Shown: piece by piece, positions 36,453 through 45,097 of the stretch
Numbering within the stretch: the first letter of the stretch is position 1
Layout: every line of letters starts with the position of its first letter
Origin: Dyadobacter psychrotolerans
Lineage (GTDB): Bacteria > Bacteroidota > Bacteroidia > Cytophagales > Spirosomataceae
Reading direction: 5' to 3'
Assembly (NCBI RefSeq): GCF_004349265.1
Contig: NZ_SMFL01000014.1
Location: 1 to 64,000 of the forward strand
DNA length: 64,000 nt
Program-made: the position numbers and the translations under genes
The notes under the pieces: generated by a model
What the model was told of the DNA's origin: nothing
The model's database searches: none
Seen by the model: only the letters and a program-made list of their open reading frames with translations

Positions 36453-36480
36453 CGACTGCCGAAAGCTGATAGCCGACTGC
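36453..36480. repeat. Degenerate GCTGATAGC-type intergenic repeat, site 3
   Basis: The gap reads GACTGCCGAAAGCTGATAGC followed by CGACTGC, combining the units seen at sites 1 and 2. Confidence 0.4.
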
Positions 36481-36501
36481 AACATATTATGTGATCATGT
36501 A

Positions 36502-37488
36502 TTATTTGAGATATTTTTTCAATTCCGCAGCTGCCTGTATAAACAAAGCTTTGGTCTGAGGTATTTCTGCCAGACCATTAAGCAGTCCGAAATCGTGAAT
36601 GACGTCGTTATACCGAACGGTTGTTACAGTCACACCTGCATCTCCCAATCTGCGACCGTAAGCCTCACCTTCGTCTCTTAAAATGTCATTTTCAGCAACC
36701 TGGATCAATGTTGGCGGCAAACCTCTCAATTCTTCAAGAGTAGCCCGGAGAGGAGAAGCGTATATCTCACCTCGTTTTTCGGGTTCTATATATTGATCCC
36801 ACATCCATTGCATCAGCGAAGATGTCAAAAAACGCTGCTTGCCATACATCAGATATGATTCTGTTTCAAAATAGGCATTGGTCACCGGCCAGAAAAGAAC
36901 CTGTACTTTGAATTCCGGGCCGCCTTTTTCTTTCGCAAGAAGTGTCGCTGCCGTAGCCAGATTTCCACCTGCGCTGTTTCCAACGATGGCCAGTTTACTA
37001 CCATTCACACCGATTTCCGCTCCGTTTGCTGCCAGCCATTTTGCGGCTGCATGCACTTCGTAAACAGGCTGGGGATACTTCACTTCGGGAGCACGTGAAT
37101 AATTTACAAATACCCCTGTATAGCCAGTCAGAACCGACAGGTCACGTACCATACGTTTATGCGTCGGATAATCGCCCAGAACCCAGCCACCTCCGTGAAT
37201 AAACATAAATGCAGGCAACATTCCTTCTGTACCTTCCGGTCTGACGATGTTTAAAGTGATGGAATATCCATCCTGACTGATCGTCCTTTCTGATTCAATA
37301 ATTCCTGAAAGATCGACCTCGGAAGCTGCCTGCGCATTCACAAGCACATTACGGGCAGTATCGACACCCAGCATTTCCAACCCCGGACCATCGCCGTTCA
37401 AAGGCTTCAGAAATTCTTTAACCGCGATCGAAAGGTTAGGATCAAATGCATAATCAATGGCAACAGGCACCAAATTGTCGGTATTCAT
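36502..37488 (-). CDS. HSL-type alpha/beta hydrolase (acetyl-esterase-like)
   Basis: This 328-residue protein has the hormone-sensitive-lipase family layout: the oxyanion HGGGW (about 98), the nucleophile GNSAGGN (about 168) and a late acid/base pair, with AENDILRDEGEAY and the His in VIHDFGLL. It lacks a signal peptide. Such enzymes hydrolyse short acyl esters. It belongs with the neighbouring hydrolase and HD gene, with 102 bp between the two hydrolase genes. Confidence 0.85.
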   Translation of the reverse strand: MNTDNLVPVAIDYAFDPNLSIAVKEFLKPLNGDGPGLEMLGVDTARNVLVNAQAASEVDLSGIIESERTISQDGYSITLNIVRPEGTEGMLPAFMFIHGGGWVLGDYPTHKRMVRDLSVLTGYTGVFVNYSRAPEVKYPQPVYEVHAAAKWLAANGAEIGVNGSKLAIVGNSAGGNLATAATLLAKEKGGPEFKVQVLFWPVTNAYFETESYLMYGKQRFLTSSLMQWMWDQYIEPEKRGEIYASPLRATLEELRGLPPTLIQVAENDILRDEGEAYGRRLGDAGVTVTTVRYNDVIHDFGLLNGLAEIPQTKALFIQAAAELKKYLK

Positions 37489-37984
37489 ACAAGTGGAAGT
37501 TTAGATGATAGAAAATATTACGTCGACGCAAGTCTTCATATACCATTTCCATACCAATACTCAAAGCACTGACAGACAGCATTTTAATAAATTCTTAGAT
37601 AAATCAATTTGTTGCTATTTCAACAATTGGCGAAATCTTTATCGAAATAACAATTGAGGCAACCTGGCAAAAACATGTGGCTGAATACTTGATCATCGCT
37701 TCCAGGTATGTTTGGTAAGCAAATGTCAAATACAGTTTTTGGTTATATGTTATTTCTCAACGACAATTTCCGAATCAACGATAAATAATATACGTTCCCC
37801 ATGGCGATGCCGTTTAATAAGCCCGAAAGCTGTCAAAATTTTTTTTGTACAGGAGCATTTCATTCCAGCTTTTACTGTTGAAAAATTTATACACTACACC
37901 TGACCCGTGTTCCAGGCTGATAGGCAATCCCTTTCAAAGAGACGCAGGATTTGCAGTTGCTCGCACTCAGATAAGCAGGTAAGG
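37489..37984. other. Intergenic stretch of about 500 bp
   Basis: No gene or terminator is clear. Two AACAATTG octamers in the same orientation lie near 37622-37655, separated by GAAAT-type strings. A run of eight T near 37840 is present. I see no box matching TAnnTTTG on the minus strand. Confidence 0.3.
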
Positions 37985-40453
37985 TTATAATTTTGGCGTT
38001 AATACACGTGAATCAATTGTTTCGGGACTGAGGGTAATCATTATTTTGGTTCCAAAGCCGGAGCATACCTCAAACGCTGCGTCAATCTCTTTACTTAATC
38101 CGCGCATGAGCCTGAATCCCAGCGAGTTGCTTTTTGTTTCGTCAAAACCGTCAGGTAGCCCGTTTCCATTATCCGAAATAATGAGCTGGTAAAAATCCGC
38201 CATAGAAGTACCTATGATTTCTATTTTTCCACTCCTGGATGGAAACGCATATTTGATCGAGTTCGTCACCGCTTCGTTCAAAATCAGCCCGAGCGGAATT
38301 GCAATTCCAACTTCCAGATCTATTGAATCTACTTTAACATCAAAAATAATCTGATGCTGTGTTTTAAAACTCTCGGCCAGGTAAGCGACCATCTCGCCTA
38401 CATACTCAGGAAATCTAATGGTGGTCACGTTCTCACTCAGGTAAAGCTTCTGATGAATCAGCGACATGCAGAACACCCGGTGCTGACTGTCGCGGATTGC
38501 CGCCAGCGCATCGCTTGTCAGGAAATCAGACTGATGTTCGAGCAAACTTACAATCGTATGCAGGTTGTTTTTTACCCGGTGATGAACTTCTTTTAAAAGC
38601 CATTCTTTTTCCTCCACCAATTGGTGCAGTGCATCATTTTTCTGACTTATCTCCGTTTGCTGTCGCTCTAATCTGACGTTACTTTTCTGTTTAGCGCGGA
38701 ACTGCCTGAATAATAACCCGGAAAAAATCAACAGTATGGAAATGCCGCCCAAAGTCAGCTTTTTCTCAAAGTCAGACTGACGAAGACGAGCTTCGCGAAC
38801 AACACCGCTCTGCTGTAATGATTCTATGTTCTGATCTTTTTTTACCGTTTCATATTTTACCAATAATTCATCATATTTTTCCCGCTGGCGAATATTTGAA
38901 GTCGAGTCAGCCAACATCTTATATTTTTCATAATTTCTGATAGCAGAGACATAATTTCCTGCGGCCGAATCCAGCCTGAAAAACATCAGATGGCTTAAAG
39001 AAAGATTTCCAACGGACTGTTGCCTGGTTGAAAGATCAAAGCACTTCTGAGCAAACAAACGCGACTGCCCATAGTTTTTCTGGTTGAAATAAAAGCGCGA
39101 AAGATGGATAAACACGTTGGGGAACTCGTTATGAATGTGCTCGGCAGGAAATTTGTCGGCAACAGCCAGAAAGCGTTTATATTCTTGCTCAGCTTCAGGT
39201 ATCCTGTTCAGCGAGGCATTAAATTCCGCTTTGACAAATGCCAGTTGCATGTGGTCAAAGATACTGGCCGGCGGGAAAGACGCAGTGATTTTGTTAACAA
39301 ATGCCGCCGCTTCGGCCGGACGGTTCTCGTAAAGAAATAGTCTGGATTTGGACAAAAAGCTTTTGTACCAAAAAACCTGTGTTTGCCTTGTAAGGGGTCC
39401 TTCAAGAGATTTCTCAAACCAGGCCATCGCCTCTTTGGTTCGGTTTAGCCTGACAAGCACATCTCCGATACGCATATAATAAAAACTTTGCAAAACCCAA
39501 TCGCCTGTTTGGCGCATATATTTTATGGACTGTTGGGCATGGTCCATTGCCTTTACATAGTCTGTCGTTTGAATATATAAATACGCAAGCACATTGTGCG
39601 TGTACTGAAGATGTCGAAATCCCACTTGTTGTCCCAGTTTCAGGAACGCCAGTAAATCCTGTTCCGAGGCTGCCAGATCAGTAACAAAATGTATGGTTGC
39701 TATTCGGGCAATTACCTGTAACTCCAGAGTTTTCAGCTTGTGTTTCTGGCACAAGGCCAAAGACTGCTGAAACAAAGCAAGCTTACCAGGAGCATTGAAA
39801 GGAAGAAATACACCCTGGTTCATCAAGGCATTTGCCAATCCGGGGACGTCATTCGAATTTTTGCAGGATTTTACTATTTCTTCAAAATATTTCTGGCTTT
39901 CGGAAATATTCCCGCTTTGGTAATAAAACTTTCCTTTCAGTTTCAAAACTTCGTTGTACCAGTTTTTATATTTATTTTCTGATGTAATTTTATCAACCTG
40001 ATCCATGTATACGCGCGTGCTATCCAGATCACCACTGGAAGAGCCCGGCCTGAAAAGATAATAATTTGCAAGGTCGAAAAGCAGTCGCACCTTGTCTGGC
40101 CCGGTTTCTGATTTCAGAAGCTTCTTTGCCTGGTGAATCTTACCGGCGGAAATAAGCCTTTCACCCTGAGAATCTCCAACGTTGGCATATCCTTCGTTGT
40201 ATGGAAGCAACCGGCTGAGACTATACATTTCACAAGCCATGATCATTGCACTATCTACATCAACTTGGCCCTGAGTGGCTCCATTGATATAATATCCTGT
40301 TTCCAGCGCCAGCAATCGTTTCATTTCCGTACTGTAATAATCAACGTTGGCATTTCGAAATGCCTGACCGTTTATAGATGAGCTTTGTGCGATGAACAGG
40401 CATATCGATACCAGATTCCGAAGTGTGATTTTTCTTTTGAGATTTCGAATCAT
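37985..40453 (-). CDS. TPR histidine kinase (HisKA_2 family)
   Basis: This 822-residue protein has a signal-type N-terminus (RNLVSICLFIAQSSSING), a long exported TPR region (about 60-520), one membrane helix (about 564-582, LGGISILLIFSGLLF) and a cytosolic kinase. The phospho-acceptor is the His in LLKEVHHRVKNNL near residue 617; the N-box is LNEAVTNSIKYAFP near 722, then the DNGNGLPDG loop. The order suggests periplasmic sensing passed to autophosphorylation. It stands back to back with an NtrC-type response regulator, its likely partner. It is homologous to the three tandem kinases at 53759-61176. Confidence 0.9.
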   Translation of the reverse strand: MIRNLKRKITLRNLVSICLFIAQSSSINGQAFRNANVDYYSTEMKRLLALETGYYINGATQGQVDVDSAMIMACEMYSLSRLLPYNEGYANVGDSQGERLISAGKIHQAKKLLKSETGPDKVRLLFDLANYYLFRPGSSSGDLDSTRVYMDQVDKITSENKYKNWYNEVLKLKGKFYYQSGNISESQKYFEEIVKSCKNSNDVPGLANALMNQGVFLPFNAPGKLALFQQSLALCQKHKLKTLELQVIARIATIHFVTDLAASEQDLLAFLKLGQQVGFRHLQYTHNVLAYLYIQTTDYVKAMDHAQQSIKYMRQTGDWVLQSFYYMRIGDVLVRLNRTKEAMAWFEKSLEGPLTRQTQVFWYKSFLSKSRLFLYENRPAEAAAFVNKITASFPPASIFDHMQLAFVKAEFNASLNRIPEAEQEYKRFLAVADKFPAEHIHNEFPNVFIHLSRFYFNQKNYGQSRLFAQKCFDLSTRQQSVGNLSLSHLMFFRLDSAAGNYVSAIRNYEKYKMLADSTSNIRQREKYDELLVKYETVKKDQNIESLQQSGVVREARLRQSDFEKKLTLGGISILLIFSGLLFRQFRAKQKSNVRLERQQTEISQKNDALHQLVEEKEWLLKEVHHRVKNNLHTIVSLLEHQSDFLTSDALAAIRDSQHRVFCMSLIHQKLYLSENVTTIRFPEYVGEMVAYLAESFKTQHQIIFDVKVDSIDLEVGIAIPLGLILNEAVTNSIKYAFPSRSGKIEIIGTSMADFYQLIISDNGNGLPDGFDETKSNSLGFRLMRGLSKEIDAAFEVCSGFGTKIMITLSPETIDSRVLTPKL

Positions 40454-40794
40454 TGCGAGAAAATTTGGAGGTCTTCAAATACGGACTGGTAAAGTCTATT
40501 ACTTAAATCGTATGCGATCCGGCGCACTTTTACGTCAGGCATTTGCTAATCAAATTGGAATGCCTTTGAATATTTTCTGCTGAGCCTGATCACTAATATT
40601 CTTTTGACCTCATTCAGTTTTATATTTCCGGTGACATTGTTGCAATCTTTATATAATGATAGATTGCAAATTTGAATGATAAAGAATAAATTCGACAAAT
40701 AAATTTATGAAATTTCCTGAATACAAAAGCATTAGAGCTTTCGTATTTTCATTTTTTCGATATTTGCCCTTACCTGAGATTACTACATAACCCT
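40454..40794. promoter_or_regulatory. Shared control region of the divergent kinase/regulator pair
   Basis: The 341-bp gap separates two outward-facing genes, so promoters for both must lie here. A perfect inverted repeat stands at 40640-40669. No canonical -24/-12 sigma-54 site (GG-N10-GC) is visible on either strand. Confidence 0.5.
40640..40669. promoter_or_regulatory. Palindrome between kinase and response-regulator genes
   Basis: TTGCAATCT and AGATTGCAA form perfect 9-bp arms around a 12-base AT-rich spacer. It could be an enhancer-type binding site for the adjacent NtrC-type regulator, whose Fis-type helix-turn-helix would bind as a dimer. Confidence 0.5.
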
Positions 40795-42171
40795 ATGAAT
40801 AAAACAATATTAGTCGTTGAGGATAATTATGTTGAGGCGAGTAATCTCCAAAGAATACTTCTAAAGGCAGGTTATTTAGTTCTTGAAATTGCTATGTCGG
40901 TCATAGAGGCGATCGAAACCGCAGAGCAAACCCGTCCTGATCTGGTATTGATAGATATATTTTTAAAAGGACCTCAAACCGGCATTGACCTGGCTTACTG
41001 GCTTCGCGAACAGAATATTGCTTTCGTTTATTTGTCTGCCAATTCAAACCAGGAAATTCTTTCACAAGCAAAAAAAACGGAGCCTTACGGCTTTTTGGTA
41101 AAACCCTTTCGTGAAAAAGACGTACTAATTACTCTTGATATTGCGGCATATCTACATGAACAGAAACAAAAGCTTGCCGCGCGGAGGGAAATATTATCTC
41201 AGGAACTGTTTTCGCGACCCGAAGTTTTGCCAGGAATTATCGGAAGAAGCTTGAAGCTGCAGCATACACTGGATATGATTCGGGTAGTTGCACCCACGGA
41301 TACTTCTGTGCTAATTTTAGGTGAAAGCGGTACCGGAAAAGAGCGGGTAGTGGACTGTATACATAATATGTCTTCCAGAAAATCTAAACCCCTGATTAAA
41401 ATAAACTGTGCAGCATTGCCAGCATCACTTATCGATTCGGAGTTATTTGGTCATGAAAAAGGCGCGTTTACAGGAGCTTACGAAAAGAGGATTGGCAAAT
41501 TTGAACAGGCATCTGGCGGAACAATTTTTCTTGACGAAATCGGTGAAATGACATCGGACCTTCAGATTAAACTATTACGTGTACTGCAAGAAAAAGAAAT
41601 TGACCGGGTGGGTGGTAAAGCCAGTATTAAAGTCAATGTGCGGGTAGTTGCTGCAACAAATAAGAACCTGGAAGCAGAAGTCGAAAGAGGCCATTTCAGG
41701 ATGGATCTTTTTTATCGTTTAAATGTCTTCCCCATAACGGTACCGCCACTGCGCGAGCGTAAAGATGACATTCCGTTGCTGGCAGAATCTTTCATTGCCA
41801 ATTTCAATAAAAAACTGAATAGAAATATCAAAGGATTTACCGGAAAGGCAATGGCAGAATTACTTCAATATAGCTGGCCGGGTAACGTGCGGGAACTGGA
41901 ACACTTGGTAGAAAGAAGCGTGTTGCTTGCCCCTGATGAAACCATTAAATCCGTTGAACTGCCTTATCATCAGTCAACAACTATTCAACAGGATCAGCCT
42001 ACCGAGAAAATCAAAACAATGGAACAGAATGACATTGATCATATCACGAAGGTTTTGAAATTAGCCAAGGGAAAAATTTCCGGTCCCGGAGGTGCAGCTG
42101 AGATGCTTAATCTACCATATTCCACCTTGGTTTCAAAGATCAGAAAACTGGGAATTAAAAATGTTGACTAA
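40795..42171 (+). CDS. NtrC-type sigma-54 response regulator
   Basis: This 458-residue protein has a receiver domain (about 5-120; Asp acceptor in PDLVLIDIFLKGP near residue 52, Lys in VKPF near 102), a AAA+ domain with Walker A (LGESGTGKER near 182), the canonical GAFTGA loop (HEKGAFTGAYEKR) and Walker B (GGTIFLDEIGEM), and a C-terminal Fis-type helix-turn-helix. It activates sigma-54 promoters when phosphorylated. The TPR kinase on the opposite strand is the likely partner. The C-terminal region resembles that of the multi-GAF activator (KISGPGGAAEMLNLP versus KIFGSGGAAEIMDMK). Confidence 0.92.
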   Translation: MNKTILVVEDNYVEASNLQRILLKAGYLVLEIAMSVIEAIETAEQTRPDLVLIDIFLKGPQTGIDLAYWLREQNIAFVYLSANSNQEILSQAKKTEPYGFLVKPFREKDVLITLDIAAYLHEQKQKLAARREILSQELFSRPEVLPGIIGRSLKLQHTLDMIRVVAPTDTSVLILGESGTGKERVVDCIHNMSSRKSKPLIKINCAALPASLIDSELFGHEKGAFTGAYEKRIGKFEQASGGTIFLDEIGEMTSDLQIKLLRVLQEKEIDRVGGKASIKVNVRVVAATNKNLEAEVERGHFRMDLFYRLNVFPITVPPLRERKDDIPLLAESFIANFNKKLNRNIKGFTGKAMAELLQYSWPGNVRELEHLVERSVLLAPDETIKSVELPYHQSTTIQQDQPTEKIKTMEQNDIDHITKVLKLAKGKISGPGGAAEMLNLPYSTLVSKIRKLGIKNVD

Positions 42172-42422
42172 CTAAAATGTGTTTGGTGTAATTTTCGAAG
42201 CAGTCAGAAGTAATCTCATAGGTCAGTCGTTTGGAAAGTGTAAAGATTGAATTCTTCGACAAGAATATCATTTAAAAACTATCTAATCACCCTTTCAACA
42301 ATTTCATAATTCCGGCAAAATTTGCACCATTTGTCAGGCTCGTATAAAGCAGTCATTGTTACTTAAACCGCTCACTTCCACAAACCAGCATGATTTGTAC
42401 AACATCTCTAAACATTTAGACA

Positions 42423-42453
42423 TTGAACCGCTTGCTACACTCCGCTACTTTTG
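42423..42453 (+). promoter_or_regulatory. Promoter of the lipoprotein hydrolase gene
   Basis: TTG at 42423-42425 and TACTTTTG at 42446-42453 are separated by 20 bases and fit the TTG-N17-23-TAnnTTTG promoter. The ATG at 42478 follows 24 bases later. The rest of the gap 42172-42477 shows nothing clear. Confidence 0.6.
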
Positions 42454-42477
42454 ATCCAGTCATTAAAAGTACAAATC

Positions 42478-43452
42478 ATGAACAGGATTTTAAGATTGAC
42501 GAGCCAAGTCGCGATAACGCTTTTATCGCTCACTTTACTCCAGCATTGCAAGTCAACCGGTGAAAATAAGATAGAGTCGGTGCCCGACTCGTCGTCATCT
42601 CACCAAGTTATTAAAGCAGTGGACGCGAAAACTGAATTTGCTGAAATTAATAATAAGAAAATTGCCTACCGGTCCGTGGGTAGCGGAACCCCACTTATAT
42701 TATGTACCAGATATAGGGCTGTTCTCGATGATTGGGATCCGCTTTTTATTGATGAGCTGGCTAAAACCTTTCAGGTAATCACATTCGATTATATTGGCGT
42801 TGGCTTATCGCCCGGGGAGTTATCAACTGATTTTGCAGTCATCTCCGATGACATTAAAGATCTCGCAGCCTTTCTAAAACTTAACAAATTCGCAATTGGT
42901 GGCTGGTCATATGGAGGAATGATCGCGCAGGTATGTTCCGTTCTTTACCCCGACCTTGTCACACATACGGTACTCATTGGGACTTCCCCTCCCGGAAAAC
43001 CAGTAAAAGCGACTGCGGATTTATTTATGGAGGTGTCCTCCAAGCCTGTCTACGAATTAAAGGATGAGACAGTTTTATTTTTTGAACCCACATCTGCTTT
43101 AAGCCGCGCTACCGCCGAAAGATCAAGACAACGAATTCAGCAGAGAACAACAGACCGCGATGTCGCTGTTCCCGAAAAGGTTTGGAGCCGATATTTCCTG
43201 GGAATAGGCGAATATATAAAAGATAAAACCGGTACGCTGGAAAAATTGAAAGACCTTAAAACACCCATCCTGGTTGTGTCAGGAACGCGGGATATTGCCT
43301 GCCCGGCTGAAAATTGGTTTGCACTAAACGGTCAGATCCCAAGTCTTCAGCTCATCGTTGTTCCTCAGGCAGGCCACGGTCCTCAGCATCAATATCCACA
43401 GCTGGTCGCTCAATACATTTCCGATTTTGTAAAACGGCCGATTTTAGAATAA
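42478..43452 (+). CDS. Alpha/beta-hydrolase lipoprotein
   Basis: This 324-residue protein starts at ATG 42478; an upstream in-frame codon at 42451 overlaps the promoter box. A signal with lipobox LTLLQHC ends at a Cys near residue 24, so it should be lipid-anchored. The alpha/beta-hydrolase core shows GWSYGGM (Ser nucleophile near 142), the acid in VVSGTRDIACPAE, and a late His in PQAGHGPQHQYP. The family includes many esterases and peptidases. The substrate is unknown. It is transcribed with the following small genes. Confidence 0.82.
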   Translation: MNRILRLTSQVAITLLSLTLLQHCKSTGENKIESVPDSSSSHQVIKAVDAKTEFAEINNKKIAYRSVGSGTPLILCTRYRAVLDDWDPLFIDELAKTFQVITFDYIGVGLSPGELSTDFAVISDDIKDLAAFLKLNKFAIGGWSYGGMIAQVCSVLYPDLVTHTVLIGTSPPGKPVKATADLFMEVSSKPVYELKDETVLFFEPTSALSRATAERSRQRIQQRTTDRDVAVPEKVWSRYFLGIGEYIKDKTGTLEKLKDLKTPILVVSGTRDIACPAENWFALNGQIPSLQLIVVPQAGHGPQHQYPQLVAQYISDFVKRPILE

Positions 43453-43488
43453 TGGCCTTGGTCTTCGTTCACTTAAAACAGATATCCC

Positions 43489-43815
43489 ATGAAAATGTTA
43501 CATGAAACAATACTGACCTTAAAAACCGGGCGGTTCGTGAAAGTTACCGCCTGCGAAATGACAACGGGTACCAATACTGATCCTGAAGTAGAATTGAATG
43601 TACTCATCAAAGATCCAAACGAAGCTCAATTCCGGCCATCAATAGGATATAGTCACCCCAAATACTGGAAGTTAAAAACGCTGGACCCATCACAACGTAA
43701 ACTTCTTGAACTCGAATACGCAGGTATCAGCAAAAAAGAAATAAACCGGGTAGCAAAAGAATTCCGCAGTATCCTCCGTAGAACAGCAATAAACTTATCC
43801 ACGGCAAGAGCGTGA
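43489..43815 (+). CDS. Hypothetical protein (108 residues)
   Basis: I recognise no family. It starts MKMLHETILTLKTGRFVKV and contains a GYSHPKYWKLKTLDPSQRK segment and a Lys/Arg-rich end (KEINRVAKEFRSILRRT). It has no signal peptide or membrane helix. The stop overlaps a GTG that is a possible start of the next gene; the ATG 12 bases downstream is the more likely start. The basic end could bind nucleic acid, but this is only a guess. Confidence 0.6.
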   Translation: MKMLHETILTLKTGRFVKVTACEMTTGTNTDPEVELNVLIKDPNEAQFRPSIGYSHPKYWKLKTLDPSQRKLLELEYAGISKKEINRVAKEFRSILRRTAINLSTARA

Positions 43816-43826
43816 TCCAAAACCAT

Positions 43827-44456
43827 ATGAACTTTATCAAACTGTTGGACAAAGTAAAGAAGAAAATTGCCAAAGACTTTCGGCATGCCAATACACAGGG
43901 ACTTATTTTTCACAACCTGAATCATACCAAAAAGGTGGTTAAGTATACGGCCCGAATCAGTGAACATTATCAACTGGAGGCTGACAAGCATTTTATTGTA
44001 ATGGCTGCAGCATGGTTTCATGATTCCGGGTACTTGTCCGGCCCGGTGGAAGGCCATGAGAATCGGGGAGCTGAGAAGGCAAAGGTGTATCTGCTCAAAA
44101 AAGGACTTAGCGAGCAAACTGTAGAGTCGGTTGCACAGTGCATATCCGCAACCTCGGTAAGGGAGAAGCCACAGGAGCTATTGTCTCAGATCATTTGTGA
44201 CGCTGATTTGTACCATTTGGGAACAAAAGATTTTTTTGACCAAAACAAACTGGTGCGAAAGGAAGCCGAGTGGGTCTCTGGAAAAAAAATATCAAAGGGC
44301 GATTGGCAGCAGCAGACTATCACCTTCCTGGAATCTCACCAATTCAAAACAACCTTCTGTCAGCACTTACTGGCAGAGGGCAAACGAAACAATCTTGATA
44401 AACTAAAGAAGAAAGCATTCAAGGACGCGAAAAAAAAAACGATGAAAATAGTTTGA
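43827..44456 (+). CDS. HD-domain phosphohydrolase, first half of a split HD/PycTM unit
   Basis: This 209-residue protein starts MNFIKLLDKVKKKIAKDF and has a complete HD domain: FHNLNHTKKV with the first His, WFHDSGY with the His-Asp pair near residue 66, a second His in VEGHENRG, and the late Asp in ICDADLYHL. In many Bacteroidota this HD domain is fused to a PycTM-type membrane region in one protein of about 400 residues. Here the frame ends TGA just after a run of ten A (44430-44439) and one base before the partner's ATG. The ATG at 43827 is preferred over a GTG at 43812. Substrate unknown; cyclic or other nucleotides are possible. Confidence 0.83.
   Translation: MNFIKLLDKVKKKIAKDFRHANTQGLIFHNLNHTKKVVKYTARISEHYQLEADKHFIVMAAAWFHDSGYLSGPVEGHENRGAEKAKVYLLKKGLSEQTVESVAQCISATSVREKPQELLSQIICDADLYHLGTKDFFDQNKLVRKEAEWVSGKKISKGDWQQQTITFLESHQFKTTFCQHLLAEGKRNNLDKLKKKAFKDAKKKTMKIV
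44430..44439 (+). promoter_or_regulatory. Run of ten A at the HD/PycTM junction
   Basis: Ten A in a row lie 15-24 bases before the HD stop. A -1 change of frame on this run would skip that stop and join the HD frame to the PycTM frame, which stays open back to the run. It is a candidate slippery site or mutation hotspot. Confidence 0.6.
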
Positions 44457-45034
44457 TGGTGAAAAATACGGACATAAGTGACTGGAAAGCTAGAAAAGTA
44501 ATGTCTAAACGCCCCGAAAGAGGTATTGAAACCATGTTTAGGATCACCTCCAACAATCATCAGAGATTGAGCGACATGGCCGATAATAAGGCTCATATCA
44601 TGATCACAGCTAATTCAATTATCATTTCGGTCATGCTCAGTATTCTGCTTCGTAAGCTTGAAGATAATCCGACATTTATAATACCGACTCTGATTTTATT
44701 GGCTGTGTGTGTATCATGTATGGTGTTTTCAATCCTGGCGACAAGGCCGTCAATGCCCAAAGGAGTTTTTTCGCCACAGCAAATTGAATCACAAGAAGTG
44801 AATCTGCTGTTTTTCGGAAATTTCTTCAAAATGGATTTCGATACGTATTCAAACGCCATGCAGATGATGATGAATAACCGGGAATTTTTGTATGGCAATT
44901 TGATTCGGGACATTTATGCTCAGGGAACTGTGTTAGGAAAAAAATACAAGCATCTGCGCGCAGCTTACAGCACATTCATGTTTGGAATTATTGCTGCCGT
45001 CATCGCATTTCTCATTGCGGCAATCAACGTGTAA
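44456..45034 (+). CDS. PycTM-like membrane effector (Pycsar effector family, DUF5706)
   Basis: This 192-residue protein begins MVKNTDISDWKARK and has RGIETMFRITSNNHQRLSDM followed by two membrane helices (HIMITANSIIISVMLSILL and TFIIPTLILLAVCVSCMVFS), a cytosolic loop with LLFFGNFFKMDFDTY, and a third helix near the end (FMFGIIAAVIAFLIAAI). These are hallmarks of the PycTM family, whose members can depolarise the membrane on binding cyclic pyrimidines. No pyrimidine cyclase (PycC) is nearby, so an active Pycsar defence is not shown. It starts at the last base of the HD stop codon (TGATG). Confidence 0.85.
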   Translation: MVKNTDISDWKARKVMSKRPERGIETMFRITSNNHQRLSDMADNKAHIMITANSIIISVMLSILLRKLEDNPTFIIPTLILLAVCVSCMVFSILATRPSMPKGVFSPQQIESQEVNLLFFGNFFKMDFDTYSNAMQMMMNNREFLYGNLIRDIYAQGTVLGKKYKHLRAAYSTFMFGIIAAVIAFLIAAINV

Positions 45035-45097
45035 AGCGATTTCAACACTGCGTATATGATTTGAGGTTAGTTGTAAATCGATTAAAATAAATATTCT

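Noticed and set aside
43827..45034. A complete Pycsar defence system
   Set aside because: No pyrimidine cyclase gene is present next to the PycTM-like gene, so only the effector-type family is supported.
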